Translations under genes and position numbers: made by a program
Assembly: GCA_023053685.1 (NCBI GenBank)
Contig: JALIGW010000063.1
Location: forward strand, 2,507,614-2,571,613
Length of the DNA: 64,000 nucleotides
From: Diadophis punctatus similis
Taxonomy: Eukaryota; Chordata; Lepidosauria; Squamata; Dipsadidae
Direction of reading: 5' to 3'
Notes under the pieces: model-generated
The model's input: the letters and a program-made list of their open reading frames with translations, nothing else
Database searches by the model: none
Told to the model about the DNA's origin: nothing
Shown: one piece after another, positions 22,334 through 33,469 of the stretch
Layout: each line of letters opens with the position of its first letter
Numbering within the stretch: position 1 is the stretch's first letter

Positions 22334-23407
22334 CTAACTTGCGCCGGAGTTCTTATTTCTTTTTGGTTTGACTAAGAGGGGTGTAATCTGTCTAGGGTGG
22401 ACCGTAGCTTTCGGCCCATCAGCAACTCGGCAGGACTTTTCCCTGTGGCCGTGCTGGGGGTTATGTGTTTCCAAGTGAGGAGTGTATCTACTCGGGCCTG
22501 CCAATCCCCCGGCCCAATGCGGCCCAATGACTCCTTTACTGATCTCACTGCTCGTTCTACTTGGCCATTTGAACTTGGCTGGAATGGCGAGATGAGTGTG
22601 TGTTTGATACGTAGGCTGGCTAGATATCCCTCGAACTGTGTTGATGTGTTGAGGCCCATTGTCTGATACAATGGTGTCTGGAAGGCCGTGTGTGGCGAAC
22701 AACTTCCTTAAAACCTTTATTACCGCCTCGGTTGTTGTTTTGGGCAAGATTTCGACTTCCAGCCATTTTGAGTATGCATCTACTGTTATCATGAATGTCT
22801 GCCCATGGAATGGCCCCGCAAAATCGATGTGGATGCGTGCCCAAGGAGCCCTGGGTTGTTCCCATTCAAGAACTGGGGCTTTTGGTGGTGATGCCCTGGA
22901 CTCCTGGCATGGAGGACACCCTGCAACCCATTCCTCTATGTGTTTGTCCATTTTGGGCCACCATACATAGCTACATGCCAGTGCCTTCATTCTCACCACC
23001 CCGGGGTGCCCCTTGTGTAGTTCCCTTAGAATATCCTCTCGTAGCGACAGAGGAGCGAGGACCCTATCACCCCACAATAGACACCCCCATTGTGTTGATA
23101 ACTCATTTTGCCTTTGTGTGTAGGGTTGGAGGCTGGGTTTCACTGGCCCTTGTGGCCATCCCCTCCACACCCAGTTCATGATTATCCATAAATCAGAGTC
23201 TTTCTTTGTTTCTGCTGCAACGTCTGCCGAGGTGATCAGTCCCGGTCCGGCACAGTCTATAAGCAGCACTGGAATCTCAGGAATGGGGTCATCCACTAGG
23301 TCTGGCAATGGGCAGTGGCTCAACGTGTCTGCATTGCCCATTTTCTTCCCAGGCCGGTGAGTTAGCGTGTTGGAATAAGCGGAGAGAAACAGCGACCATC
23401 TCTGCAT
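22334..23407 (-). pseudogene. Gypsy RNase H end and integrase
   Basis: The frame starts in the RNase H/tether region (HRPGKKMGNADTLSHCPLP). It then has the integrase zinc-binding H-H-C-C domain (LHKGHPGVVRMKALACSYVW, CPPCQE) and the catalytic core with aspartates in HIDFAGPF and SDNGPQ. A frameshift near 22660 moves the rest, including the glutamate region PFQPSSNGQVERAV, to the frame 22671-22372. A GPY/F-like C-terminus (GPKSYIIVLEDGRKWRRHID) follows to about 21900. Confidence 0.88.
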
Positions 23408-24401
23408 TTTGGGGGGGTAGCGTGTCCAGATTGAACTTATTCCCTGCTAAGAGCCCCAATAAGGACTGATGGTCTGTGACCAGCTCAAAATGTCTCCCAA
23501 ACAAATATTCATTTAACCGCTTGACACCCGCTACAGCGGCAAGCGCCTCTCTGTCAATGTGGCCATAGTTCCTTTCTGCGCTTGACAGAGTCCTGGAGAA
23601 ATAAGCAACAGGAACCTTGCGGCCGTTTGGTAGCCGATGGCTCAGTACAGCCCCCACCCCAAAAGGTGATGCATCGCAAACCAACACAACTGACAGTGTG
23701 TCACTAAATTGCATTAAAAAACTCTTGTCAGACAGCAGGTCTTTTACAGCCTGAAAAGCCCTGTTCTGTGCCGGCCCCCAAATCCAGGCTGTTTTTTTAG
23801 AGAGCAGTTTATGCAGAGGCTCCGCGACGGTAGCTTTATTTTGCAGGAATATGCTGTAAAAGTTCAACAACCACAAAAATGCTTGAAGTTGAGTCCTGTT
23901 GGTGGGCACCGGGGTTTCCCTAATGGCCCTAAGTTTGTCCTTGGTGGGGTGCAATCCTGATCCATCTATCTGGTAACCTAAAAATTCCACTTCCGGAACC
24001 CCTATCTGGCACTTGCTAGCCTTTAGCTTTAACCCAGCGTCTTGGAATCTAGTCAGTTCTTCTCTAAGTCTTTCTCTTAATTGTGTTGTGTCTTTTGCTG
24101 CTATTAATACATTGTCAAAATATGGAACAACACCTGGTACCTTGTTTAGCACCCTCTCCATTATTCTTTGAAAAATTCCTGTGGCTACGCTAACTCCGAA
24201 CTGCAGCCTATTACACTTAAATGCCCCGCAGTGCGTGACGATGGTTTGTGCTTCTGCGGTCTCACGATCCACAGGCAGCTGGTGGTACGCCTGCGTGAGA
24301 TCTAATTTTGTGAAAATGGTGCCCGGACCTAATGTGTGCAATAGGTGCTGGACTACCGGCACCGGATATGCGCTCTGCTGGAGGGCTTTGTTAACTTGCA
24401 T
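23289..24401 (-). pseudogene. Gypsy reverse transcriptase and RNase H
   Basis: Order of motifs: NKALQQSAYPVPVVQHLLHT, FTKLDLTQAYHQLPV with a catalytic aspartate, RLQFGVSVATGIFQRIME, VPYFDNVLIAAK, EFLGYQIDGSGLHPT, then RNase H motifs VLVCDASPFGVGAVL and NYGHIDREALA. The polymerase box reads YFDN where active enzymes have YxDD, so the second catalytic aspartate is lost. Confidence 0.9.
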
Positions 24402-24972
24402 TTATAATCACCACAGATGCGAATAGAGCCGTCATTATTGGGGTTTCCCACTTAGCGTGATCCACCGGTTCTAAGATCCCCTGACTGATTAATCTGTCTA
24501 ACTCTTTTTCTATCCTTGGCCCTAATGCAAAAGGAATTCTGTGGGGTTTTAGCCTTATCGGTGCTACCCTTGGGTCTAAGCTAAACAAAATTGGGGTGCC
24601 CACATACTTGCCCAAACGCTGGTCGAAATTTCCCTGGAACTCCTGTAGCAGGTCTCCGCAGCTCCCGTCCGTGGCCAGCGTCGCGTTGATCACCTTTGTC
24701 TTTCTGTTCACCTCCATGTCGAGCGCTTGGAACCAGTCGAGTCGCAACAGGCTGGGGATGTGGTCACGGGCGACGGTCAGCTTCAAACTTGCTTCCTGGT
24801 CCTCATACCTCACCATCACATCTTTGATTCCCAAAACTGGGATTCGATTTCCTTGGCAGTCAGAAATCCGGACTGGTTGATTTCGCAGCTGCCCCTGGGT
24901 TAGGCTTGGGATGGCTTTCTTCGCATTTTCCCAAGACATTATAGTTATGGAGGACCCCGTGTCAATTTGCAT
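24391..24972 (-). pseudogene. Gypsy protease and start of polymerase
   Basis: The aspartic protease site QIDTGSSITIMSW lies at the start, followed by LLRLDWFQALDMEV and then the polymerase N-terminus (GILEPVDHAKWETPI). The frame shifts just before the DGSIRICGDYK-type segment. A SINE sits directly upstream, cutting the protease from the nucleocapsid. Confidence 0.85.
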
Positions 24973-24996
24973 GTCACAATGAGAGTCTTCTACAAG

Positions 24997-25214
24997 AGCT
25001 GAAGTGGTGCAGTGGTTAAATGCTGCGACTGCAGGCTGAGTGCTAGTTCAGCAGTTCAGCTGTTCAAATCTCACTAGGCTCAAGCCTTCCATCCTTCCGA
25101 GGTCGGTAAAATGAGGACCCAGATTGTTGGGGGCAATATGCCGAACTCTGTAAACCGCTTAGAGAGGGCTGTAAAGCACTATGAAGCAGTATATAAGTAA
25201 AGTGCTATTGCTAT
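24997..25214 (+). mobile_element. tRNA-headed SINE inside the Gypsy element
   Basis: Begins AGCTGAAGTGGTGCAGTGG and ends TATAAGTAAAGTGCTATTGC. Flanked by TACAAG at 24991-24996 and 25215-25220. It lacks the short GGTTGACT segment of the copy at 3112. It inserted after the Gypsy element did. Confidence 0.85.
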
Positions 25215-25379
25215 TACAAGAACCACTATATTAATTTTTGAATTGTCCCGCTCTCTAACTTGATTAACTCGAATATAATTTATCTCTTCCTGGGGAGCAT
25301 AGTTACCGCTTCGTCTGTGTGGACCCCTCTCGTTCCGATGTGGTTCGCCTTCACGCCACGGCTCACTCTGGTAGAAATT

Positions 25380-25568
25380 TCAGCCAGTTCCTCTATTAGG
25401 GATACGGGGGTGGAAATGAGGTGCCTTGCAGATCCTTGCGATGTGGCCAATTTTCCCACAACATCTGCAATTCGCCTCGTGGAAATAGCAGGATGCCCGG
25501 GGGTGCATTTCACCACAACTAGGACACGGAGTTAGTTTCCCCCCCCCCCCCGGTGCTGGTCTATGCAA
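25380..25568 (-). pseudogene. Gypsy nucleocapsid (CCHC zinc knuckle)
   Basis: The frame contains CRCCGKIGHIARIC, which fits C-x2-C-x4-H-x4-C, preceded by a second cysteine/histidine cluster (CPSCGEMHPRASC). A run of about twelve C at 25539-25550 may be a slippage site that separates this frame from Gag. Confidence 0.85.
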
Positions 25569-25626
25569 AAAACATTTTCGCTTTCCTCATCTGAGCACTC
25601 GTCTGGGCTCTTGGGTTGTACCTCAT

Positions 25627-26196
25627 TTACCTTGGCTGCAAGTTTTGCTGGGGCTGACGTGCCCTTCTCGCGCAGTGTTTTGCCCCATCCTTGGATGTTT
25701 CTGCTGCCCTGGCATCTGCTAAGGCAGTTTTCAGGGTCAGCTCATCCCCCTTGGCTAGAAGTCTTTTCTGTAGGCTCAGATCCCGTGTTCCGCGGATCAG
25801 TTGGCATAGCAGCGCCTCATCCAAATTGCTGAATTTGAAGTGCACCAATGCCTTTCGTAGAGCTGCGATGTATTCGTTGACACTTTTGTGCTCCTGTTGC
25901 ATTCTTTCTCCAAACTTGTGTTGACTCACTACCTTTGAAGGTGCAGGGTCATAGTGGTTCTTCAAGACCTCTTGAACCTTTGTCCATGAGGCAGCCTTGA
26001 CTTGTTCTGGCTCCATCAGGCTCGCAGCCATCTCGAAAACCTCTGGTCCACAGTGGCTCAAAAATATGTCTCTTTTAATGCTGTCCGATTTGTTGTTCAT
26101 TTTGCTTGCGCCCATGAGACAGCAAAATTTTCTCAGGTAGTTGTCCCATGATTCTCTCTTTGGATCGAATGGCATCGGTGGGTGGGTGGATGACAT
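25627..26196 (-). pseudogene. Gypsy Gag (capsid)
   Basis: A 189-codon open frame, MSSTHPPMPFDPKRESWDNY onward, with the capsid-like FxxRxQxxxESVxxYxxALR pattern (FGERMQQEHKSVNEYIAALR) and LCQLIRGTRDLSLQKRL. It starts about 130 bp inside the 5' LTR, as expected. Confidence 0.85.
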
Positions 26197-26322
26197 GGTG
26201 GCATGGCTTCCTTAGATTTCCTTTGTTCCGATTTGAATTTGGCGCCTCGTGGCTGGAGGCGTCCTTCCGGCAGGCTGAGTTTCTTTGTGTGTACTCTTTA
26301 GTATCCCACCTTTGTCGCCAAT

Positions 26323-26539
26323 GTTAGGTTCTCATACTGAAGAGGCAAGGAGGTGAGTGAGTGGCTTCAGCTCTTTATTAGGTCATGGTGGGAAACAACA
26401 GCAACAACCCCAGCTGTGGCTGGGGTTTAAATAGGATAGCCCTGGCTTGGACCAGGGCCAATCAGGGGCAACCTGTAGATGACAATAGGCTGGACCAGAT
26501 TGAGAACTTCCAGCTAAATATAAATGTAGGGACATAACA
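26323..26539 (-). repeat. Gypsy 5' LTR
   Basis: A 217-bp LTR with terminal TGTTA...TAACA, next to the primer-binding-like sequence. It is the uninterrupted reference for the CR1 insertion in the other LTR. Confidence 0.92.
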
Positions 26540-26830
26540 GTAACCACTGCACCACCACAGCTAAATGCAAAGACTGAGCAGCCACCAGTCTGAAAAGCTT
26601 TAATTGGATTCATGCAGTTAGGAGGGGTTAGAGTAAATGCTCCCAGGTTTAGTTGAAATTTAGGAATATAAAATTCTATCATACTAATTACAAGCCCATA
26701 AGTACAGGAATTTTTTTAAATGTATACAATTTGTTAGTTTCTTGTAGAACAATGGTTCCCCTACATGGGCATTGGATTTTATTTTCTAAATAGGAACTTG
26801 ATTTGATGGATCCTTGTCAGGAACCCATAC

Positions 26831-27625
26831 CTGCCATGGCTCTAGACTTGGAGCCTCCGATCTCTCTTTCTTCTCCGCTTTTCTCCACCTAGATATTGAA
26901 GAATATGCAACATTCAAGACATGGGCCAGAGTCTTAACAACACTGTAAATACGGTGGTCATTTTTTATCTGAATTCTGTTCTTTTTCCCTTCCATGTCCA
27001 GTGGTGCTATCTGGGTGCATCGTCTCCGGCCCTTAACAGAAAGGACATGCTTTGAAAAAGAACAGTGAAAAGACTGGTCTTCAATTTTGGAATCCCTAAA
27101 AAGATTGGGTTGAAAGGTATCATCATTTGGCCATTTTCTTTCCTGAAAAGAAAAGACCCAAAAACTATGGATATATTTGTGAACTGTATGCCTTGTCATT
27201 GTCACTTTCTCAACTGTTGTTGTGATCCAGACTTTCCCTTCAATGGGTCCTGGCAAACCTTCAATTATTAAATGGATGTGGCGAGCTCTATCCAAAAGGG
27301 AAAAAAATTCTAAGAAGTGTACAAAGACATTGACTTTTCTCCACTTAGAAATGGCATTTCTGAGATGTTCTATATCTCTAGCCATTGAGAATTGTTGTGA
27401 GATAACGACACAAATTCCATTTCTGACAAGCATAGGCGTGAAAGTTCTCATGAAATTCTCTCCCTCCTCTGTGTCTGTTGAAAAGAGACCAATCAAAGTC
27501 CATCTGAAATGGAGGAGGAGTTGGACAATTCCTAGATACTGGATCCCATTTTTGGGGAGCATCTGATGGAAAAAGGGAATTTGACTTTTATCACTCAGAG
27601 CCTCTGAAACAATTCCATAACTGAT
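26831..27625 (-). CDS. V2R unit B exon 3
   Basis: This 795-bp exon is fully open, from ISYGIVSEALSDKSQIPFFH to LEPWQ at donor CAG|GTATGG. It encodes the main ligand-binding lobe. It lies directly beyond the SINE/Gypsy complex. Confidence 0.9.
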
Positions 27626-27932
27626 CTGAAGAAGCAATAAAGAATAGTGTATTATATTTAGATCAGATCAAGCCCAAAATGTAAGCTTTTAACACATCCA
27701 GTGTGGTTCTCACAAACAAATTAGAATAGTCTATTGTTATTAACCCTTAAGCCATATCAAGATTAAGAATACAAAATCCAGAATATTAGCAAGTTTGAAT
27801 ATAATCATTTGTCTAATCTGGGGTCTACGATACTGCTCTTTCTCTTTTCTAATAAAATTGGCATTCAGATAATAGATGTGCTTGGTCTTCTATCTCTAGA
27901 GTACTTCAAATGCAAATCAGTTCATTTTAGAG

Positions 27933-29137
27933 CGGCGATTGGAAGGAGAAGAAGTGTAAATCTTTATGGAAAAGTAACAGCACAAAGTATTGAAGCGAGT
28001 AAGAAAAAAACTTCGATCAGATACATTGTGAAACAATTAAGAATAATGTGGATCGGTGGTTACAAGCTGCATCTTTTTGTCTATCTTTATTTTTGATATT
28101 TTTTTTCCTCTCACTCAAGGACTCTTAAGGATTTATAACTAAACTTATAATAATTTGTCAAAATTTAACGGAACTTAAAAATGGATATTGAAGGACTAAA
28201 ACAGTGAAAGGACTAAATGGTGAACTGCAGTGTGTGGATTCATTGGTAGATCATATAGACTGAAACAGAAACTGATTACTGAATTCTTCCAGAGACTTTT
28301 AAGTCGGATAATTTGGATATTTAAGAAGAAAAAATAAAACTTTGGAATTGGGAATTGGAGAATATTAAAGACTATTATACTACAAGAACTTTATAATTTC
28401 TTTAGACTGTGGAAATCAGGAACAATGGTGTAAAGTGAAGATGATGCAAGATTGAGAGAAGGTTGCATAGAGCTATGAAAACTCTACTAGGAAAGTAAGA
28501 TAGTAAGACATTGGACTAACTTCTAGAAAATGAGAAAAGTAAGTGGAAGAGGTGGTTAGTGATAATTGAATTGATTGTGTAACTGATAATTATATTGATA
28601 TTATTTATATTAATACTATTATATTAAAAGAACTTTATAACTTTAAAATTTTAGACATTGGAAATTAGGAACTTTGGTGTAAAGTAAAGATGGTGCAAGA
28701 CTGAAAGATGAGTGTATAGAGCTATGAAAATTTTAATAGAAAAGTAAGATAGTAAATGATATTGGATAAAGTTTCTAAAAAATAAGAATAAGTGGGAAAA
28801 GTGGTTAGTGATAATTGAATTGATTCTGTAATTGATAATTATATTTATAATATTTATATTCGAAGAAATATAGCTAAAACACATAGAGTTTGTATATATA
28901 GAAATTATTAGAGATATTTATAATAGTGATATAATTGTTTATTCTTGGAGTGAATCTTTAAATTGATGATGTAACGGTAGATATTAAGGAATTAGAGTGT
29001 AATTGTTATTAACATAGATATAATTTTATGAAATAAGTATAATAACAATATATATACATTTTTAAGATAAGTATATGAGTAAACATACGATTATAGATAT
29101 TGAATAGTAATTATATAAACAAAGTACTATCATATCA

Positions 29138-29183
<46 letters not shown>

Positions 29184-30700
29184 AATTAAGATACTACATG
29201 ACATTTTGGGATAACAAAACTAAGTAAGAAGACAACATCCTCACCAGTACAACAACGCTCTACAGAGTATGTTAGGAACGGAAAAATCAGGTTCATCAAC
29301 AAATTTACAAATTATTCAAACAACTTTATTAATGATACAAGAAACAATGTCAAAAACGCAAGAAACAATGTCTAATACACAAGAAGCCATAGCTAAGAAT
29401 CATGAGGAGGCAAAAAGAAACCAGGAGGAACTTAGAAGTGATATGAGTGAAATGAAAAGAGATATTAAAAATATGGAAAAATATTCGATAATTAATAGGG
29501 AGATGGAACAATCATTAGTATTTTTAGAATTAGAAAAAGCAGCCTTCTTTTTAAGATTTCAAAATATTGCAGAAAATAAAGAGGAAGAATTAGGTGAAAC
29601 TATGATGGAAATATTGGCTGTGGCATTGCAGGTAGATAAACAAGATATAATAAAAGAGATCAATGAAGTTTACAGAGTATATACAAACTATGCCTGCAGA
29701 AATAAATTGCTGAGGGAAGTACACATACGATTCACGAAAAACGCAGTAAGAGAGGAAATATATAAAAAAATGAGAGAGGAACCATTACTATACAAAGGAA
29801 AGGAAATAATAACTTTAAAGCAAATACCAAGGGGGGTGAGAGCCCAAAGAAGGAAATAACAATTTTTAACATCACATTTAATTAAGGAAAATGTAATGTT
29901 CCGATGGTTAGTTCCAGAAGGAATATTGATTACCTGGCAAGAGAAACAAATTAAAGTAGACACAATAGAGAAAGCAAGATAATTTAAAGAATGGCAGTTT
30001 GGATTAGGTGAAGAACAGGAAGCCAGGGAAGAAGTGGAGAGTAGGAGTCAGGAGGAAGATCAAATAGAGGAGAAAGAGGAACGAGAAGAAAGGAGAGAAC
30101 AAGAAAAAGAAAGGATAGCAAGAGAAGAAACAAAAGAAAAAGTACAAATGGAAACAAGGTATGCAAGGAGAATAAGGATGACTAATAAATAAGAAAAAAA
30201 TGGAAAAGGAAATAAGAATGGTTATTGATTGAATTAGCAATAGAATAAAATAAGTAAATATATAAATAATGTATATATACATATTTTGGTTTCAATATAA
30301 TTGGACAAATATACAAAGAGAATATAAGTAAAGGAGGAAATAGAATATTATAAAGTATGCGAAAAATGTTATGAGGGGTGAGAGAAGAGACAAAGGATGA
30401 GTAAATAAAATAAGAAAGAGGATAAAGGAGTTATTAGAATGTATTAGATATAAGCAAATAAAAGGAAAATATAAAATATGATAGAAATAAAGTACATTAA
30501 TATATGAAGCATATTATGTAAAAATAGAAGTCTGAAATATATGTATATAATAGAACTGATAAATGAAAGAGGAAAATTTAAATCTGTTACCGATGCAAAA
30601 AGTGTTGTAAAGAAGGAAATTGTATAAATTTCCATGTTTGTTTTCACTGTTGTTTGTTTTCAATGTTAAAAAAAGTCAATAAAAATTATTTTTAAAAAAA
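27933..30700 (+). mobile_element. L1-like element with ORF1 only (half-L1 type)
   Basis: The element runs from CGGCGATTGGAAGGAGAAG to TCAATAAAAATTATTTTTAA plus an A-run. It has a ~1.3-kb leader containing two ~240-bp tandem units (about 28373-28612 and 28613-28862), an ATT microsatellite (29141-29181), an ORF1 frame and about 500 bp of A-rich 3' sequence. No ORF2 motif (endonuclease or FADD) occurs anywhere. Compare the ORF2-bearing copy at 8485-10658. The layout recalls mammalian HAL1 elements, but whether it moved in this form or lost ORF2 later cannot be told from one copy. Confidence 0.75.
29269..30190 (+). pseudogene. L1-like ORF1 (coiled-coil RNA-binding protein), frameshifted
   Basis: The first 196 residues carry repeated QETMSKTQETMSNTQEA and EAKRNQEELRSDMSEMKRD heptads (coiled coil), then an RRM-like part (VFLELEKAAFFLRFQNIAEN) and RFTKNAVREEIYKKMREEPL. 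A break at about 29857 shifts the C-terminal domain (MFRWLVPEGILITWQEKQIK) into another frame. It ends in a strongly charged tail (QEEDQIEEKEEREERREQEK) near 30190. This matches L1 ORF1 organisation. Confidence 0.75.
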
Positions 30701-31087
30701 GAATACAAAATGCAGTATATTAGCAAGTTTGAATATAATCATTTGTCCAATTTGGGGTCTAAGATACTGCCCTTTCTCTTTTCTAATAAAATTGACATTC
30801 AGATAATAGATGTGCTTGGTCTTCTATCTCTAGAGCACTGCAAATGAAAATAAGTTCATTTTAGAGATTTGCTTACATGTTCCATATTTAACATTGTGTG
30901 CAGTTGCTCAAGTCTTACTTGAGTCAATGTTTATGCCTCCATCCCAATGTAGATCCCAATTCCTAGCCATGACAATGGCCATGGTGAAAAGCAGCTCATG
31001 AATTCCATAGAAAAGATATGATTGAATCTATTACCCACCCACCAACAACCTGCTCACTTTACCAGATAGAGAAACACAGAAACAAAC

Positions 31088-31379
31088 CTGTGGGACTTTA
31101 TAGGTGCCTACTAATGTTGACATCTGAATGGAGATGTCATCAAAAGATCCATCAAGAACAGCCATCAGGTTGTCCTTCTTTCCACAGCTGTAGTTGGGAA
31201 CATTGGCTTCTCCAGTTGAGAGCATGTCCAGCAAGGCATCTGAAGTCCCAAGGGTGTTCAAATAGTTGTCATGGATATTGTAGCCAAGTGTGAGATTGTA
31301 CAAAAGCTGAGAATTCCTGTTGACTTGTTGAATGGCAAAAATGAAGCTTAGGATTCTTTCTGGATTAGTAAATGTAATA
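31088..31379 (-). CDS. V2R unit B exon 2
   Basis: This 292-bp open exon has NLTLGYNIHDNYLNTLGTSD and GTYKVPQ at the donor CAG|GTTTGT, with acceptor TTTGCAG. Confidence 0.9.
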
Positions 31380-31900
31380 CTGCAAAAAAATCACTGTTTA
31401 ATTTTTATTAAGGTTGGGAGGGTGGGATGAAGGTTTAATATTCACAAATATATCATTCTTTGTAATAGTGCTCATTTTTAATTTGTGCAATGACCAAGAT
31501 TCAAAATCATTCAATCATTAAAATAGAATCATCAGCAAAGAGGACTTATTATAAGTGACCCAGAAAAGCAATTCTAAAAACAAGCCATCCTCTATTCTTA
31601 CTAGAATCAGGCATTGAATATCAATGAATGGTGATAAAAATAAGGAAATGGGTTGGACAGAGGCAACTACAAACTTTTCAATAAGCTAGTTGTGATTAAC
31701 TCAGGATTGTACAAGACTTGGTGGGGGGGGTTGCCCCATATTTGGATTTGGGTCTCTTAAAATAAGACATAAGAGAGAAGCCATGGAAATCCAAATGATT
31801 CAGGAAATTAAAAGTAATAAAGGAGTAACTGAAAGAAAAGAAGAACAGTGTTAGGACTTCAAATGGAGAGAATGCAACTCCATCCTACTGAATGACTTAC

Positions 31901-32121
31901 GAATAAGATTGAGAATAAGGAGCTGTGTTGAAAGACAGTGTTATATCAGATATTACTGTGGCAATGGAGATTATACTAATGAGGTGGTCTCCTGGCTTGT
32001 AATAACTCTGTAGTTTTTTTCCCTCCTGCTCCTCCAACCTCAGCAGGCACTTCATTCTCGGCTTCCCAGAGACTGGCTGGGACATCAGCAGCAGCAGCAG
32101 AAGGAGAAGCAGGAGGTCCAT
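31901..32121 (-). CDS. V2R unit B exon 1
   Basis: This 221-bp exon has a start followed by ten leucines, then MSQPVSGKPRMKCLLRLEEQ and SYYKPGDHLISIISIATVIS. The donor is TTC|GTAAGT. A stop lies just upstream of the ATG, fixing the start. Confidence 0.88.
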
Positions 32122-32155
32122 AATTCATGGGGCTGACTCAATCCTTTTCCTGTTT

Positions 32156-32625
32156 CTAAGGAAGAAAAAGATAGTTCGAAGAATTCAAAAAACTCTCACA
32201 AGATGGAAATGAGAATGACTTTCTTGACTGAGAAAGAGATAAACAGAACTTCACCTGGAAAGGAGAGAAAGGAAAGGTACATTCAAGAAGGACAGACCCT
32301 GAATGTCCCAAAAAATTATGCCACACATAATGTGACCTGAGACATTTATCCTTTTCTGATGCAAGATCCCTTTCAAGTTGCTTCAGTCTGATGTTTACAT
32401 CAAAGGCAATCACTGGAGAAATATCAGAAGAGATCTCACAGACCAGGATTTTAATAATTACTGTAAGAAGCAATATTTCCTCTGGGGATCCTGAACTACT
32501 TCTGGGCCACCATGTGTGGAGAAGAAGCTGGAAAAAGTATAGTAAAAAATCATAGATATACATCTAGAGGGCATTGGTCTGAAGTGGTTGTGGTCCTTCC
32601 TTTCTGGACATGTCTAGAAAGTGAT
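32156..32625 (-). other. Conserved region upstream of V2R exon 1, unit B
   Basis: Homologue of 12160-12640, with the same CCAG|GTGAAG site and open frame (EISSDISPVIAFDVNIRLKQ). Between 32640 and 32857 follows unit-shared sequence with no recognisable feature. Confidence 0.4.
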
Positions 32626-32879
32626 GCTGAAGAAAAATAGTTCGATACTCAGGAAATTGGGTGTTGTCCTTCAATGTACTCTCTTGTCTCCAGAGACTCC
32701 TAGGGAAGGTCACCCAGAACTATAGAGTTTGGTGCCACCTTAGATTGATGACCATTAATTTTAGTGCTGCCTGTCTCCTGAGGCTAAGGAAGAAATCTGT
32801 AACCTTGAATCCTGCCTAATGTTAAGAATAGGATCTGTTTTTGATTTACTTTTCCATTAGATCTCCATATATATTAATC

Positions 32880-33193
32880 AGAGGTGGGATTCAGCCAGTT
32901 CACACTGGTTCAGCCAAACTGTTAACATTTTGCCCATTTCCGTGAACTGGCTGATCGCACCACTGGCTTGCCACACTCTGCCCCGCCCCTCCCAGCCACT
33001 CCTTATCTCACCTCGCCTGCTTTCACCTCACCTAGAGTAATGCCCGCAGCCCAGCTGCTCTCTGGTTCCTTGCCCACCTGCCTGCCGCCACCTCTCACCC
33101 TGACCAGCTGCTCTTACTCCATGCCTGGTTGCCTGTCATTGCCCCCATAATTTTTGTAAGTTGCTCTGAGTACAAGGATTGTGTGACACCCCC
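32880..33193. mobile_element. Unclassified ~315-bp element, unit B copy
   Basis: Same element as 12678-13007, flanked by copies of AGATCTCCATATATTAATC at 32860-32879 (with an extra AT) and 33195-33213. Confidence 0.6.
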
Positions 33194-33469
33194 CAGATCT
33201 CCATATATTAATCCCAAATCGGAAGTGATTTTAAAATTGCTCATGCGAAAGTGAAATTTCATTTCCCCTACAAATATTAATTTTCGGATGATATTTGAGA
33301 CAAAGGGTCTGGAAATTGATAATTGGCCAACTGTACCATTGGGTAAATATGGAATACGTTATGGGGATAGACTTTTTTTTCCTTTACACTTGCCCTTCAG
33401 TATTCATGTAAGACACCGAGAACCTTTATACTTTGAAGTGTTTTTGTTTATTAAATAAACAGCGGGCTG

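Larger units (their letters stand above)
21473..26539 (-). mobile_element. Ty3/Gypsy LTR retrotransposon, complete but inactivated
   Basis: A 5067-bp element on the minus strand with LTRs TGTTAGGTTCTC...GACATAACA at 26323-26539 (5') and 21473-21851 (3', enlarged by a CR1 tail). The 5-bp duplication GTAAC lies at 21468-21472 and 26540-26544. Next to the 5' LTR is a primer-binding-like TGGCGACAAAGGTGGGA (about 26305-26321); next to the 3' LTR is the purine tract CTAAGGGGGGAGGGA (21852-21866). Frames for Gag, nucleocapsid, protease, reverse transcriptase/RNase H and integrase follow in the Gypsy order. Frameshifts near 24400 and 22660, a SINE upstream of the protease and an altered polymerase motif show it cannot move by itself. 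It fills most of intron 3 of V2R unit B. Confidence 0.93.
27767..30866. repeat. 166-bp direct repeats (27767-27932 and 30701-30866) flanking the L1-like insertion
   Basis: Both copies begin GAATACAAAAT and end TTCATTTTAGAG, have equal length, and differ by eye at 11 positions (about 7 percent). Units A and C have this intron sequence once. The repeat abuts the L1-like element on both sides. Confidence 0.85.
17281..32121 (-). pseudogene. Vomeronasal type-2 receptor, unit B (six exons, one stop codon in exon 5)
   Basis: All six V2R exons are present in order on the minus strand: 32121-31901, 31379-31088, 27625-26831, 21144-20932, 19843-19717 and 18185-17281. Sizes are 221, 292, 795, 213, 127 and 905 bp, so the assembled frame would be about 850 residues, normal for the family. 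Splice sites and phases are intact. The only visible lesion is TGA at 19811-19813, which replaces a cysteine codon (TGT in units A and D) of the nine-cysteine domain. A product stopped there would lose the whole membrane domain. Introns hold a Gypsy element (intron 3), an ORF1-only L1 (intron 2) and an L2 (intron 5). Because everything else is open, the loss looks recent. A sequencing error or a segregating null allele is also possible. Confidence 0.85.

Noticed and set aside
22659..23181. Plus-strand open frames of 103 and 128 codons over the Gypsy integrase
   Set aside because: Antisense shadows of the Gypsy polyprotein.
30004..30282. Minus-strand frame rich in Phe and Leu resembling membrane helices
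   Set aside because: Antisense of the acidic, lysine-rich ORF1 tail of the L1-like element.
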